Shown here piece by piece: positions 23,058-30,759 of a DNA stretch of 33,903 nucleotides. The first letter of the stretch is position 1; each line of letters starts with the position of its first letter. This DNA is from CAYORM01 sp964406375 (lineage in GTDB: Bacteria; Pseudomonadota; Alphaproteobacteria; DSM-16000; Inquilinaceae). The stretch spans positions 1 through 33,903 of the forward strand of contig CAYORM010000032.1 in the NCBI GenBank assembly GCA_964406375.1, read 5' to 3'. Both the position numbers and the translations under genes were made by a program. The notes under the pieces are model-generated. The model was not told the DNA's origin, did no database searches, and worked only from the letters and a program-made list of their open reading frames with translations.

Positions 23058-24338
23058 TCACTCCGCTGCCTCGCGCCGCATCGGGTTGTTCGGATGGTGC
23101 TGCCAGTTGAGATAGGGCCGGCCGGTGTCGCGCCGCTCCATCGTGATGCAGTCATCCACCGGGCAGACATGCATGCACAGATTGCAGCCGACGCACTCCT
23201 CCTCGTTGATCTCGTAGCGGCGCTTGCCGTCATTGGAGCGCAGCTTGTGGATCGACTGGTGGGAGGTGTCCTCACAGGCGATGTAGCATTTACCGCACTG
23301 GATGCAGAGCTCCTGGTCGATATGGGCGACGACCTTGTAGTTCAGGTTCAGGTCCTGCCATTCGACGAAGTTCGGCACGGCGAGGCCGCGGAAATCCTCG
23401 ATGGTGCGGTAACCCTTGCCGTCCATCCAGGTTTTCAGCCCGTCGATCATGTCCTCGACGATCTTGAAGCCATGCGTCATCGCCGCGGTGCAGACCTGAA
23501 CGTTCCCCGCGCCGAGCGCGATGAACTCCGCCGCATCCCGCCACCCCGAGACGCCGCCGATCCCGGAGATCGGGATGCCGCCGCAGTCCGGGTCGCGGGC
23601 GATCTGGCCGACCATGCGCAGCGCGATCGGCTTGACCGCCGGGCCGCACATCCCGCCATGCGTGCCGCGGCCGTCGACGATCGGCGTCGGCGCCATCGCA
23701 TCGAGATCGATCGACATGATCGACTGCACGGTGTTGATCAGCGAGACGGCATCGGCGCCGCCGGCGACGGCCGCCCGCGCCGGGGCGAGGATGTTGGTGA
23801 TGTTGGGCGTCAGCTTGACGATCACCGGCATACGGGTGAACTGCTTGCACCAGCGGGTGACCATCTCGACATATTCCGGCACCTGGCCGACCGCCGAGCC
23901 CATGCCGCGCTCGGACATGCCGTGCGGGCAGCCGAAATTCAGCTCGATCCCGTCGGCGCCGGTCTCCTCCACGCGCGGCAGGATCGATCGCCAGCTCCGC
24001 TCCTCGCAGGGCACCATCAGCGAGACGACGATGGCGCGGTCCGGCCAGTCGCGCTTGACCTCCTTGATCTCGCGGAGATTGACCTCGAGCGGACGGTCGC
24101 TGATCAGCTCAATGTTGTTGAAGGCGGCGACGCGGGTGCCGTTGTAGCTGGCCGCGCCGTAGCGCGAGGAGACGTTGACGACCGGCGGATCCTCGCCCAG
24201 CGTCTTCCAGACGACGCCGCCCCAACCGGCGCGCAGCGCGCGCACGACGTTATAGGCCTTGTCCGTCGGCGGCGCGGAGGCCAGCCAGAACGGGTTGGGC
24301 GATTTGATGCCGACGAACTCGTTGCGCAGATCCGCCAT
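23058..24338 (-). CDS. preA: NAD-dependent dihydropyrimidine dehydrogenase, PreA subunit
   Basis: A 426-residue catalytic subunit that reduces uracil and thymine to the 5,6-dihydro compounds. An FMN TIM barrel fills about residues 1-310 (SAPPTDKAYN, ELNFGCPHGMSERGMGS, ISGIGGVSGWRDAAEF). Two ferredoxin clusters follow: C345, C348, C351, C355 and C382, C385, C388, C392. The residue matching the mammalian enzyme's general-acid cysteine (GLACGQ) is valine here (GSAVGQ, residue 150); E. coli PreA also appears to lack that cysteine. The start has GGGGAGGCAGGG upstream, and it lies 29 bp after preT. It works as a complex with PreT, which passes electrons from NADH. Confidence 0.97.
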   Translation of the reverse strand: MADLRNEFVGIKSPNPFWLASAPPTDKAYNVVRALRAGWGGVVWKTLGEDPPVVNVSSRYGAASYNGTRVAAFNNIELISDRPLEVNLREIKEVKRDWPDRAIVVSLMVPCEERSWRSILPRVEETGADGIELNFGCPHGMSERGMGSAVGQVPEYVEMVTRWCKQFTRMPVIVKLTPNITNILAPARAAVAGGADAVSLINTVQSIMSIDLDAMAPTPIVDGRGTHGGMCGPAVKPIALRMVGQIARDPDCGGIPISGIGGVSGWRDAAEFIALGAGNVQVCTAAMTHGFKIVEDMIDGLKTWMDGKGYRTIEDFRGLAVPNFVEWQDLNLNYKVVAHIDQELCIQCGKCYIACEDTSHQSIHKLRSNDGKRRYEINEEECVGCNLCMHVCPVDDCITMERRDTGRPYLNWQHHPNNPMRREAAE

Positions 24339-24367
24339 CCCTGCCTCCCCTCCGCTGTGTCCGCCCG

Positions 24368-25726
24368 TCAGCCGCGCAGCGCGCGGTCGATCGCCATCGC
24401 GGCGACCTTGCCGTCCTGCACCGCCGATACCGTCAGATCGGTGCCGGGAACGCAGTCACCGCCCGCCCAGACGTCGGGCAGCGAGGTGCGGCGGTCCTCG
24501 TCGACCAGCAGACGCTCGCCCGCCATCTCGAGGAGCTCCGCCCCCTGGCCGATCGAGGAGGCGACGAAGCGCTGCCCGATCGCCTTGAAGACCTGGTCGG
24601 CGAGCACTGTGAAGCGGTCGCCGGTCCCCACCAGCCGCCCCGCGGCGTCGAGCTGGGTGTATTCGAACTCGACCTCCTTCACCGAGGCGACGCTCCCGTT
24701 CGCCGGCCAGCCGATGATCCGGCGCGGCTGGGCCCAGTGGCGGACACGGACGCCGTTGGTCTGCGTCCACTCCTGCTCCTTCCAGGTCGCCGACATCGAC
24801 TCGGGTCCCCGGCGATAGACCAGCGTCACCTCTTCGGCGCCGAGCCGCCGTGCCTGGGTCGCGACGTCGATCGCGGTGTTGCCGCCACCAATCACCACCA
24901 CGCGACGGCCGACCGGCACCGTCGATTTGTCCGCCGCCTGGCGCAGCCGGGCGATCCAGTCGACCGCATTCTCGACGCCGGCGAGCGTCTCGCCCTCGAT
25001 GCCGAGCGCATTGACCGCGCCATGGCCGACGCCCAGGAAGACCGCGTCATAGTCGCGGCGCAGCCCCTCCAGCGTGATGTCGCGGCCGAGCGCCATGCCG
25101 CAGCGCAGCTCGATGCCGCCGATCGAGAAGAGGAAGTCGATCTCTTCCTGCGCGAAACCCTCGGCCATCTTGTAGGCGGCGAGGCCGTATTCGTTGAGGC
25201 CGCCGCCTTTGCCCCGCGCCTCGAAGATCACGACGTCATGGCCGAGAAGGGCGAGGCGATGGGCGCAGGCAAGGCCCGCCGGCCCGGCGCCGACCACCGC
25301 GATGCGCCGTCCGGTCGGTGCGGCGCGGGTGTAGAGCGATCCGCCCTCGGCGAAGATGTGGTCGGTCGCGTAGCGCTGCAGCGCGCTGATCGCCACCGGC
25401 TTGTTTTCCTGATGGTTGCGCACGCAGGCATCCTCGCACAGCTCCTCCACCGGGCAGACCCGGGCGCACATGCCGCCGAGGATGTTGGCGTCGAGGATGG
25501 TCTTGCCGGCGCCGCGGACATTCCCGGAGGCGATCGACCGGATGAAGGCGGGGATGTCGATGCCGGTCGGGCAGGCTTCGATGCAGGGCGCATCATAGCA
25601 GAAATAACAGCGGCTCGCCTCGATCAGCGCGCGGCGCCGGTCGAGCGGCGGATGGATCTCGGCAAATGCTTCGGCGATCTCGCGCGGGCTCAACCGCCCC
25701 GCGGCCACGTCGTGACCCGGTCCCAT
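24368..25726 (-). CDS. preT: NAD-dependent dihydropyrimidine dehydrogenase, PreT subunit
   Basis: A 452-residue electron-transfer subunit. N-terminal cysteines resemble those of the glutamate synthase small subunit: C40, C43, C48, C52 and C87, C91, C97, C101, likely holding two 4Fe-4S clusters. The FAD site is IAVVGAGPAGLACA (about 142-155) and the NAD site is VVVIGGGNTAIDVA; the C-terminal GGDCVPGTDLTVSAVQDGK closes the flavin domain. The frame is open to 25792, but the ATG at 25726 has GGGAGGGG directly upstream and is chosen. It is the first gene of the operon and its promoter overlaps the RutR-type palindrome. Confidence 0.96.
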   Translation of the reverse strand: MGPGHDVAAGRLSPREIAEAFAEIHPPLDRRRALIEASRCYFCYDAPCIEACPTGIDIPAFIRSIASGNVRGAGKTILDANILGGMCARVCPVEELCEDACVRNHQENKPVAISALQRYATDHIFAEGGSLYTRAAPTGRRIAVVGAGPAGLACAHRLALLGHDVVIFEARGKGGGLNEYGLAAYKMAEGFAQEEIDFLFSIGGIELRCGMALGRDITLEGLRRDYDAVFLGVGHGAVNALGIEGETLAGVENAVDWIARLRQAADKSTVPVGRRVVVIGGGNTAIDVATQARRLGAEEVTLVYRRGPESMSATWKEQEWTQTNGVRVRHWAQPRRIIGWPANGSVASVKEVEFEYTQLDAAGRLVGTGDRFTVLADQVFKAIGQRFVASSIGQGAELLEMAGERLLVDEDRRTSLPDVWAGGDCVPGTDLTVSAVQDGKVAAMAIDRALRG

Positions 25727-25790
25727 GACCCCTCCCATTACGATGCCCGGGATCGTTCCCCCCCGATCCTCTGGAGCATCAGCATGAAGC

Positions 25791-25820
25791 ATGCTAATCA
25801 GAACTTGACCAAACGGTCAA
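25791..25820 (-). promoter_or_regulatory. Candidate promoter of the preT operon
   Basis: On the minus strand, TTGACC (25820-25815) and TAGCAT (25796-25791) are 18 bp apart; TTAGCA one base earlier gives 17 bp. The -35 is one arm of the RutR-type palindrome, so repressor binding would block it. Confidence 0.5.
25805..25820. promoter_or_regulatory. RutR-type operator
   Basis: TTGACCAAACGGTCAA is a 16-bp palindrome with 6-bp arms. It matches the published E. coli RutR consensus TTGACCANNTGGTCAA at all but one defined position. It lies between preT and the divergent RutR-like regulator gene. Uracil or thymine binding to RutR releases it from DNA, so induction by pyrimidines is predicted. Confidence 0.88.
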
Positions 25821-25833
25821 AGAAAATTCTAAA
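25805..25833 (+). promoter_or_regulatory. Candidate promoter of the rutR-like gene
   Basis: TTGACC (25805-25810), the other arm of the palindrome, is 17 bp from TCTAAA (25828-25833). Transcription would start near 25840, after the first possible ATG at 25833, which supports the regulator start at 25896. The layout implies autoregulation. Confidence 0.5.
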
Positions 25834-25895
25834 TGCGAACCTTTCGCAGCCAGATCGTGGCCGATGCGGATGCGGGGCCGGTCGGGGGGAGCGGA

Positions 25896-26633
25896 ATGCG
25901 GCGGATCGCGGCGGAGGAAACGGGGGCGGCCGAGGATCGCCCGGGAACGGCGCGGGTACCTGGGCGGCCGCGTCGCCGGCGTGAGGCGCAGATCCTCGAT
26001 GCGGCCGAGGCGGTCTTCGCCGAGGCCGGCTTCTCCGGCGCCTCGATGCAGCAGATCGCCGAACGGGCCGGGCTGCCCAAGGCCAATCTCCATTACTATT
26101 TCGGCACCAAGGAGGGCCTGTACCGCGCGGTGCTGGCGCGGATCCTCGATCTCTGGGTCGACGCCTTCGAGCATTTCCGGCCCGAGGCGGACCCCGCGTC
26201 GGCACTGGCCGCCTATATCGAGGACAAGATGCTCTGGTCGCGCACCCGGCCGCTCGCCTCGCGCGTCTTCGCCAATGAGCTGCTGCACGGTGCGGTGCAG
26301 GTGCAGGATTATCTCGACGGCAAGCTGCGCGCCCAGGTGGCGGCGACCGTGGCGGTGATGGAGGGCTGGATTGCCGCCGGGCGGATGGCGCCGGTCGATC
26401 CCTGGCACCTCATCTTCACCCTCTGGGCCGCGACCCAGACCTATGCCGATTTCGAGGTGCAGGTCCGGGCGGTGCTCGACTGCAATTCGCTCGATGATGC
26501 GGCCTGGCGGCGGGCGACGGATGCCGTGCTGGCGCTGGTGCTGCGCGGCTGCGGCTTGCCGGTCGGACCGCGCGCAGCGGCCGCGCCGCCAGCATCGCCG
26601 CGCAGTCGCGCGCCTGCCGCCGACCCCCTATAA
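25896..26633 (+). CDS. rutR: TetR-family regulator, RutR-like
   Basis: A 245-residue repressor. The N-terminal helix-turn-helix domain contains ILDAAEAVFAEAGFSGAS, MQQIAERAGL and KANLHYYFGTKEGLY (about residues 31-75). The C-terminal ligand domain has the RutR/YcdC features SRVFANELLHGA and a Trp-rich helix (DPWHLIFTLWAATQTYADFE). RutR senses uracil and thymine. An Arg-rich N-terminal extension and an Ala/Pro-rich C-terminal tail make it longer than E. coli RutR (212). The start at 25896 has GGGGGAG upstream, whereas ATG 25833 has no ribosome site and overlaps the predicted -10. It is divergent from the operon it probably controls. Confidence 0.9.
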   Translation: MRRIAAEETGAAEDRPGTARVPGRPRRRREAQILDAAEAVFAEAGFSGASMQQIAERAGLPKANLHYYFGTKEGLYRAVLARILDLWVDAFEHFRPEADPASALAAYIEDKMLWSRTRPLASRVFANELLHGAVQVQDYLDGKLRAQVAATVAVMEGWIAAGRMAPVDPWHLIFTLWAATQTYADFEVQVRAVLDCNSLDDAAWRRATDAVLALVLRGCGLPVGPRAAAAPPASPRSRAPAADPL

Positions 26634-26640
26634 GCACCGC

Positions 26641-29388
26641 ATGGATGCCGCCCCCCTCAGTCTGCCCGATGTCGACGCACTCGTCCTCGGTCCGGCCGGC
26701 GGGGTCGCGCTGACCGCCGATGGCGAACTTGTGCGGCTCGACGCGGCGGCGCTGCGCCGGCGGCTGGCCGGGCCGCCCGTCCTGATCGTCCATGCGGTGG
26801 CCGCCTTCCGCCGCCACGGGGTCGAGCCGCGACCGGCCTTCGACCTCCTCGAACTGTTCGCCTTCGTGCTGCCGGCTTGGTTCTGCCGGCCGACACCGGG
26901 CGGGCTGGCCGAGGCGCTGGGTCTCGCGCCGCCCGGCGATCTCGACAATGCCGCGGCGCTGCTGCCGCGCCTGGCCCATCGGCTGCTGCGCATCCTCGCC
27001 GCACCGGGGCGGGAGGAGCGCTCGGACCCCGCAGCGATCGCCGCGGTGATGGGTGAGGGCGGCTGGCCCTGGGCGCCGTTCGTGTCCCGGGCGCTCGCGT
27101 CGCGCGGGCCGGTCGAGGAGCCGCGCCGCCGCAGGGCGCTGGCCGTCTGGCACCAGCTGCCGGAATGGGAGGCCGAGGGGCCGCGGCCACCGCCGACCCT
27201 TCATCCGGTCGACCCCGCCGCCGCCCGCCGCCGCCTTGCCGAGATGCTGGGCGCCGGCGCCGAGCCCCGGCCGCAGCAATCCGACTATGCCAGCGCGGCC
27301 GCCGCCGCCTTCGCGCCACGGCCGGCGGCCGACGCACCCAATCTGGTGCTCGCGGAAGCGGGCACCGGCACCGGCAAGACGCTCGGCTATCTCGCGCCGG
27401 CGACGCTGTGGTCGGAGACGAACGGCGCCCCGGTCTGGGTATCGACCTATACGCGCAACCTGCAGCAGCAGATCGAGGCGGAGCTCGAGCGGCTCATCCC
27501 CGACGCCGCCAGCCGCACCCGGCGGGTGGTGATCCGCAAGGGCCGGGAGAACTATCTCTGCCTCCTCAATCTCGAGGAAGCGACGCGGCTGGTGGCGACC
27601 AATCCCCAGCTCGCGGTGCCGATCGGGCTGATGGCGCGCTGGACCGCGGCGAGCCGCGACGGTGATCTGACGGGCGCGGGCTTTCCCGGCTGGCTCTCCG
27701 ATCTGTTTGGTCGCGGGCCGACGCTCGGCCTCGCCGACCGGCGCGGCGAATGCATCCATTCGGCCTGCCCGCACTGGTCGCGCTGCTTCATCGAACACGG
27801 CATCCGGCGGGCGCGGGGCGCCGATATCGTCGTCGCCAACCACGCGCTGGTGATGATCCAGGCGGCGCTCGGCGGGGATGACGGGACGCTGCCGCCCTAT
27901 ATGGTCTTCGACGAGGGGCACCATCTCTTCGATGCCGCCGACGGCACCTTCGCCGGCCATCTCACCGCGGTGGAGACGGCCGAACTCAGGCGTTGGCTGC
28001 TCGGCCCGGAAGAGGGGGGCGGCCGCCGCTCCAGCCGGGCGCGCGGCCTGCGCCGTCGCGTCGAGGATCTGGTGCCGGACGAGGCGGCGATGGCGGTCGT
28101 CGCGACGATCGAGGGCGCGGCCCGTGTGCTGCCCGGCCCGGGCTGGGGCGCGCGCATCACCGAGGATCGCCCGGCCGGGGCGGTCGAAGCCTTCCTGGCG
28201 CGCGTGCGCGCGCAGGTCTATGCCCGCGCCGCAGGCGTCGACGGGCCCTATGCGCTCGAATGCGACACCGCCGAGCCGGTCGAGGGGCTCATCGAGGCCG
28301 CGCGCGCACTCGAAGCGGCGCTCGGCGCACTCGAACGGCCGATGCTGGCGCTCGTCAAGGCGCTGCGCGGGCGGCTGGAGGACGAGGCCGAGACGCTCGA
28401 CAACGCGCTGCGCCAGCGCATCGAGGCGGCGGCGCGGGCGATCGAGAGGCGGGCGCGGGCCGAGCTGGGCGGCTGGCGGTCGATGCTCGGCACGCTGCTC
28501 GGCGCCGACCGCACCGGCGGGCCGGCCGTCGACTGGTTCGGCGTCAAGCGCATCGAAGGGCGCGACGTCGATTGCGGCTTCTATCGTCACTGGATCGACC
28601 CGACCGTGCCCTTCGCCGCCGCCGTCGCGCGACCGGCGCAGGGCATCGTCGTCACCTCGGCGACCCTGACCGACGGCACCGGCGATGCCGAGGCCGACTG
28701 GCGCGCGGCGGAAGAGCGGACGGGCGCCCGGCACCTGCCTCGTCCGGCCATCCGCGCGCGGGTCCCGTCGCCCTTCGACTATGCGGCCCAGACCCGGGTC
28801 ATCGTTGTGCGCGACGTCCGCAAGGATGATCTCGACCAGGTCGCGTCGGCCTATCGCGCGCTGTTCCTGGCCGCCGGCGGCGGCGCACTCGGGCTGTTCA
28901 CCGCGGTGTCGCGGCTGCGCGCCGTCCATGGCCGGATCGCGCCGGCCCTCGAGGCGGCGGGGCTGCCGCTCTACGCCCAGCACGTCGACGGGATGGAGGT
29001 CGGCACGCTGATCGACATCTTCCGCGGCGAGACCGATGCCTGCCTGCTCGGCACCGATGCGGTGCGCGACGGGGTGGACGTGCCCGGGCGTTCGCTGCGG
29101 CTGATCGTCTTCGACCGCGTGCCCTGGCCCCGGCCCGACATCCTGTTCCGCGCCCGCTGCGCCTATTTCGGCCAGCGTCGATGGACCGAGATGCAGACGC
29201 GGCTGCGACTGAAGCAGGCTTTCGGGCGGCTGGTACGCCGTGCCGATGATCATGGCGTCTTCGTGCTGCTCGATCCGATGATGCCGACGCGGCTCGCCGG
29301 CGCCTTCCCGCCCGAGGTCGCAGTCGAGCGTGTCGGTCTTGCCGAGGCGGTGGCGATCACCCAGGATTTTCTCGTGCCCCGGGGTTGA
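26641..29388 (+). CDS. DinG/XPD-type ATP-dependent DNA helicase with iron-sulfur cluster
   Basis: A 915-residue superfamily 2 helicase. Walker A is AEAGTGTGKTLGYLAP (about 238), the DEAH-like box is DEGHHL (about 423), motif III is VVTSATLTDG, and motif VI is KQAFGRLVRRADD. Cysteines C307, C371, C376 and C382 match the 4Fe-4S ligands of DinG and XPD. Residues 10-130 resemble a DnaQ-like exonuclease that has lost its acidic residues: IVHAVAAFRRHG and DLLELFAFVLPAW are at the expected spacing. DinG unwinds DNA with 5'-3' polarity and removes R-loops; the same role is likely. The start at 26641 is 7 bp after rutR; the open frame further upstream overlaps rutR. Confidence 0.93.
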   Translation: MDAAPLSLPDVDALVLGPAGGVALTADGELVRLDAAALRRRLAGPPVLIVHAVAAFRRHGVEPRPAFDLLELFAFVLPAWFCRPTPGGLAEALGLAPPGDLDNAAALLPRLAHRLLRILAAPGREERSDPAAIAAVMGEGGWPWAPFVSRALASRGPVEEPRRRRALAVWHQLPEWEAEGPRPPPTLHPVDPAAARRRLAEMLGAGAEPRPQQSDYASAAAAAFAPRPAADAPNLVLAEAGTGTGKTLGYLAPATLWSETNGAPVWVSTYTRNLQQQIEAELERLIPDAASRTRRVVIRKGRENYLCLLNLEEATRLVATNPQLAVPIGLMARWTAASRDGDLTGAGFPGWLSDLFGRGPTLGLADRRGECIHSACPHWSRCFIEHGIRRARGADIVVANHALVMIQAALGGDDGTLPPYMVFDEGHHLFDAADGTFAGHLTAVETAELRRWLLGPEEGGGRRSSRARGLRRRVEDLVPDEAAMAVVATIEGAARVLPGPGWGARITEDRPAGAVEAFLARVRAQVYARAAGVDGPYALECDTAEPVEGLIEAARALEAALGALERPMLALVKALRGRLEDEAETLDNALRQRIEAAARAIERRARAELGGWRSMLGTLLGADRTGGPAVDWFGVKRIEGRDVDCGFYRHWIDPTVPFAAAVARPAQGIVVTSATLTDGTGDAEADWRAAEERTGARHLPRPAIRARVPSPFDYAAQTRVIVVRDVRKDDLDQVASAYRALFLAAGGGALGLFTAVSRLRAVHGRIAPALEAAGLPLYAQHVDGMEVGTLIDIFRGETDACLLGTDAVRDGVDVPGRSLRLIVFDRVPWPRPDILFRARCAYFGQRRWTEMQTRLRLKQAFGRLVRRADDHGVFVLLDPMMPTRLAGAFPPEVAVERVGLAEAVAITQDFLVPRG

Positions 29389-29419
29389 CGACCGGCGGCG
29401 GCCGCGGCGAGGAGGCGGG

Positions 29420-30742
29420 ATGCGGGTGAGGGATGCGAACGGGCTGGCGCTCAGCGGCGCGTCGGCCGAGGCGGCGGCGCTGTACGATGCAGCGCTACGG
29501 CAGTTCCAGATCTATGGCGGTGACCCGCTGGCGAGCCTCAAGACGGCGGTCGCCGACAGCCCCGGCTTCGTCATGGCGCATCTGATGCGCGGCTGGCTCC
29601 TGGCCCTGTCGACCGAAGCGCGGCTCCTCGCCCCCGCGCGGGCGGCCCTCGCTGCCGCCGAGGCGCTGCCGATGGATGCGCGCGAGAGAGGTCATGCGAC
29701 GGCACTCGCCCATCTCCTCGACGGGCGCTGGGCGGCGGCCTCCGCCGTGCTCGAGGATCTGACGATCGAGCATCCGCGCGACGTTCTGGCGCTGCAGGCG
29801 GGGCACGTCATCGATTTCTATCGCGGCGATGCGCGCCTGCTGCGCGACCGCATCGCCCGGGCGCTGCCGGCCTGGTCGGAGGCCATGCCGAGCTGGCACG
29901 CCATCCTCGCGATGCGCGCCTTCGGTCTTGAGGAGACGGGCGATTACGCGCGTGCCGAGGCGGCCGGCCGGCGCGCGGTCGAGCTCGAGCCGGCCAATGG
30001 CTGGGGCCAGCATGCCGTCGCCCATGTCCTCGAGATGCAGGGGCGGGCGGAGGAGGGCATCGCCTGGATGAGCGTGGCGCCGCAGGCCTGGGCGGAGGAC
30101 AGCTTCTTCGCCGTGCACAATTGGTGGCACCTCGCGCTCTATCATCTCGAGCTCGGCGACATCGATGCCGCGCTGGCGCTCTATGACGGGCCGGTCAGGG
30201 GCGGCCGGTCGACGATGCTCGTCGACCTGATCGACGCCTCGGCGCTGCTCTGGCGGCTCGTCCTGCGCGGCGCGGATGTCGGCGATCGCTGGCAGGCAGT
30301 CGCCGAGGGCTGGGCGCCCCATGCCGGGTCGGGCAATTACGCCTTCAACGACGTCCATGCGATGATGGCCTTCCTCGGCGCCGGCCGGCGCGAGGCGATC
30401 GCTGCCCTCGAGGCGGCGCAGGCGCGGGCCGAGGCGCAGGCCGGCGACAATGCGCTGTTCACCCGCGAGGTTGGGCGGCCGGCGGCGCAGGCGATGCGGG
30501 CCTTCGCCGAGGGCGATTACGAGCGGACGATCGCGCTCTTGCGGCCGATCCGCAGCATCGCCCACCGCTTCGGCGGCAGCCACGCCCAGCGCGACGTGCT
30601 CGATCTGACCCTGCTGGAGGCGGCGCTGAGGGCCGGGCGGGCGCCGCTCGCCCGGGCGCTCGCCGCCGAGCGGCTGGCGGCCAAGCCGGAGAGCCCGCTG
30701 GCCCGCGCCTTCATCGGCCGCGCCGGGGCGCTCGCCGCCTGA
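29420..30742 (+). CDS. TTC38-like tetratricopeptide repeat protein
   Basis: A 440-residue all-helical protein of the family that includes human TTC38. Typical parts are ALYDAALRQFQIYGGDPLAS at the start, PGFVMAHLMRGWLLALST, PMDARERGHATALAHLLDG, and the central NGWGQHAVAHVLEMQGR and VHNWWHLALYHLELGD blocks. It has at least six TPR-like helix pairs and no signal peptide, so it is cytoplasmic. Biochemical role is unknown for the family. The start at 29420 is well supported by GAGGAGGCGGG just upstream. It follows the helicase by 31 bp and may share its transcript. Confidence 0.9.
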   Translation: MRVRDANGLALSGASAEAAALYDAALRQFQIYGGDPLASLKTAVADSPGFVMAHLMRGWLLALSTEARLLAPARAALAAAEALPMDARERGHATALAHLLDGRWAAASAVLEDLTIEHPRDVLALQAGHVIDFYRGDARLLRDRIARALPAWSEAMPSWHAILAMRAFGLEETGDYARAEAAGRRAVELEPANGWGQHAVAHVLEMQGRAEEGIAWMSVAPQAWAEDSFFAVHNWWHLALYHLELGDIDAALALYDGPVRGGRSTMLVDLIDASALLWRLVLRGADVGDRWQAVAEGWAPHAGSGNYAFNDVHAMMAFLGAGRREAIAALEAAQARAEAQAGDNALFTREVGRPAAQAMRAFAEGDYERTIALLRPIRSIAHRFGGSHAQRDVLDLTLLEAALRAGRAPLARALAAERLAAKPESPLARAFIGRAGALAA

Positions 30743-30759
30743 GCGGCGGTCCCGTGCCT

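Noticed and set aside
26416..29253. A 945-codon open frame on the minus strand opposite the helicase gene.
   Set aside because: Composition is typical of antisense reading in GC-rich DNA (many Arg, Gly, His, Gln), with no motif, while the plus strand holds every helicase motif.
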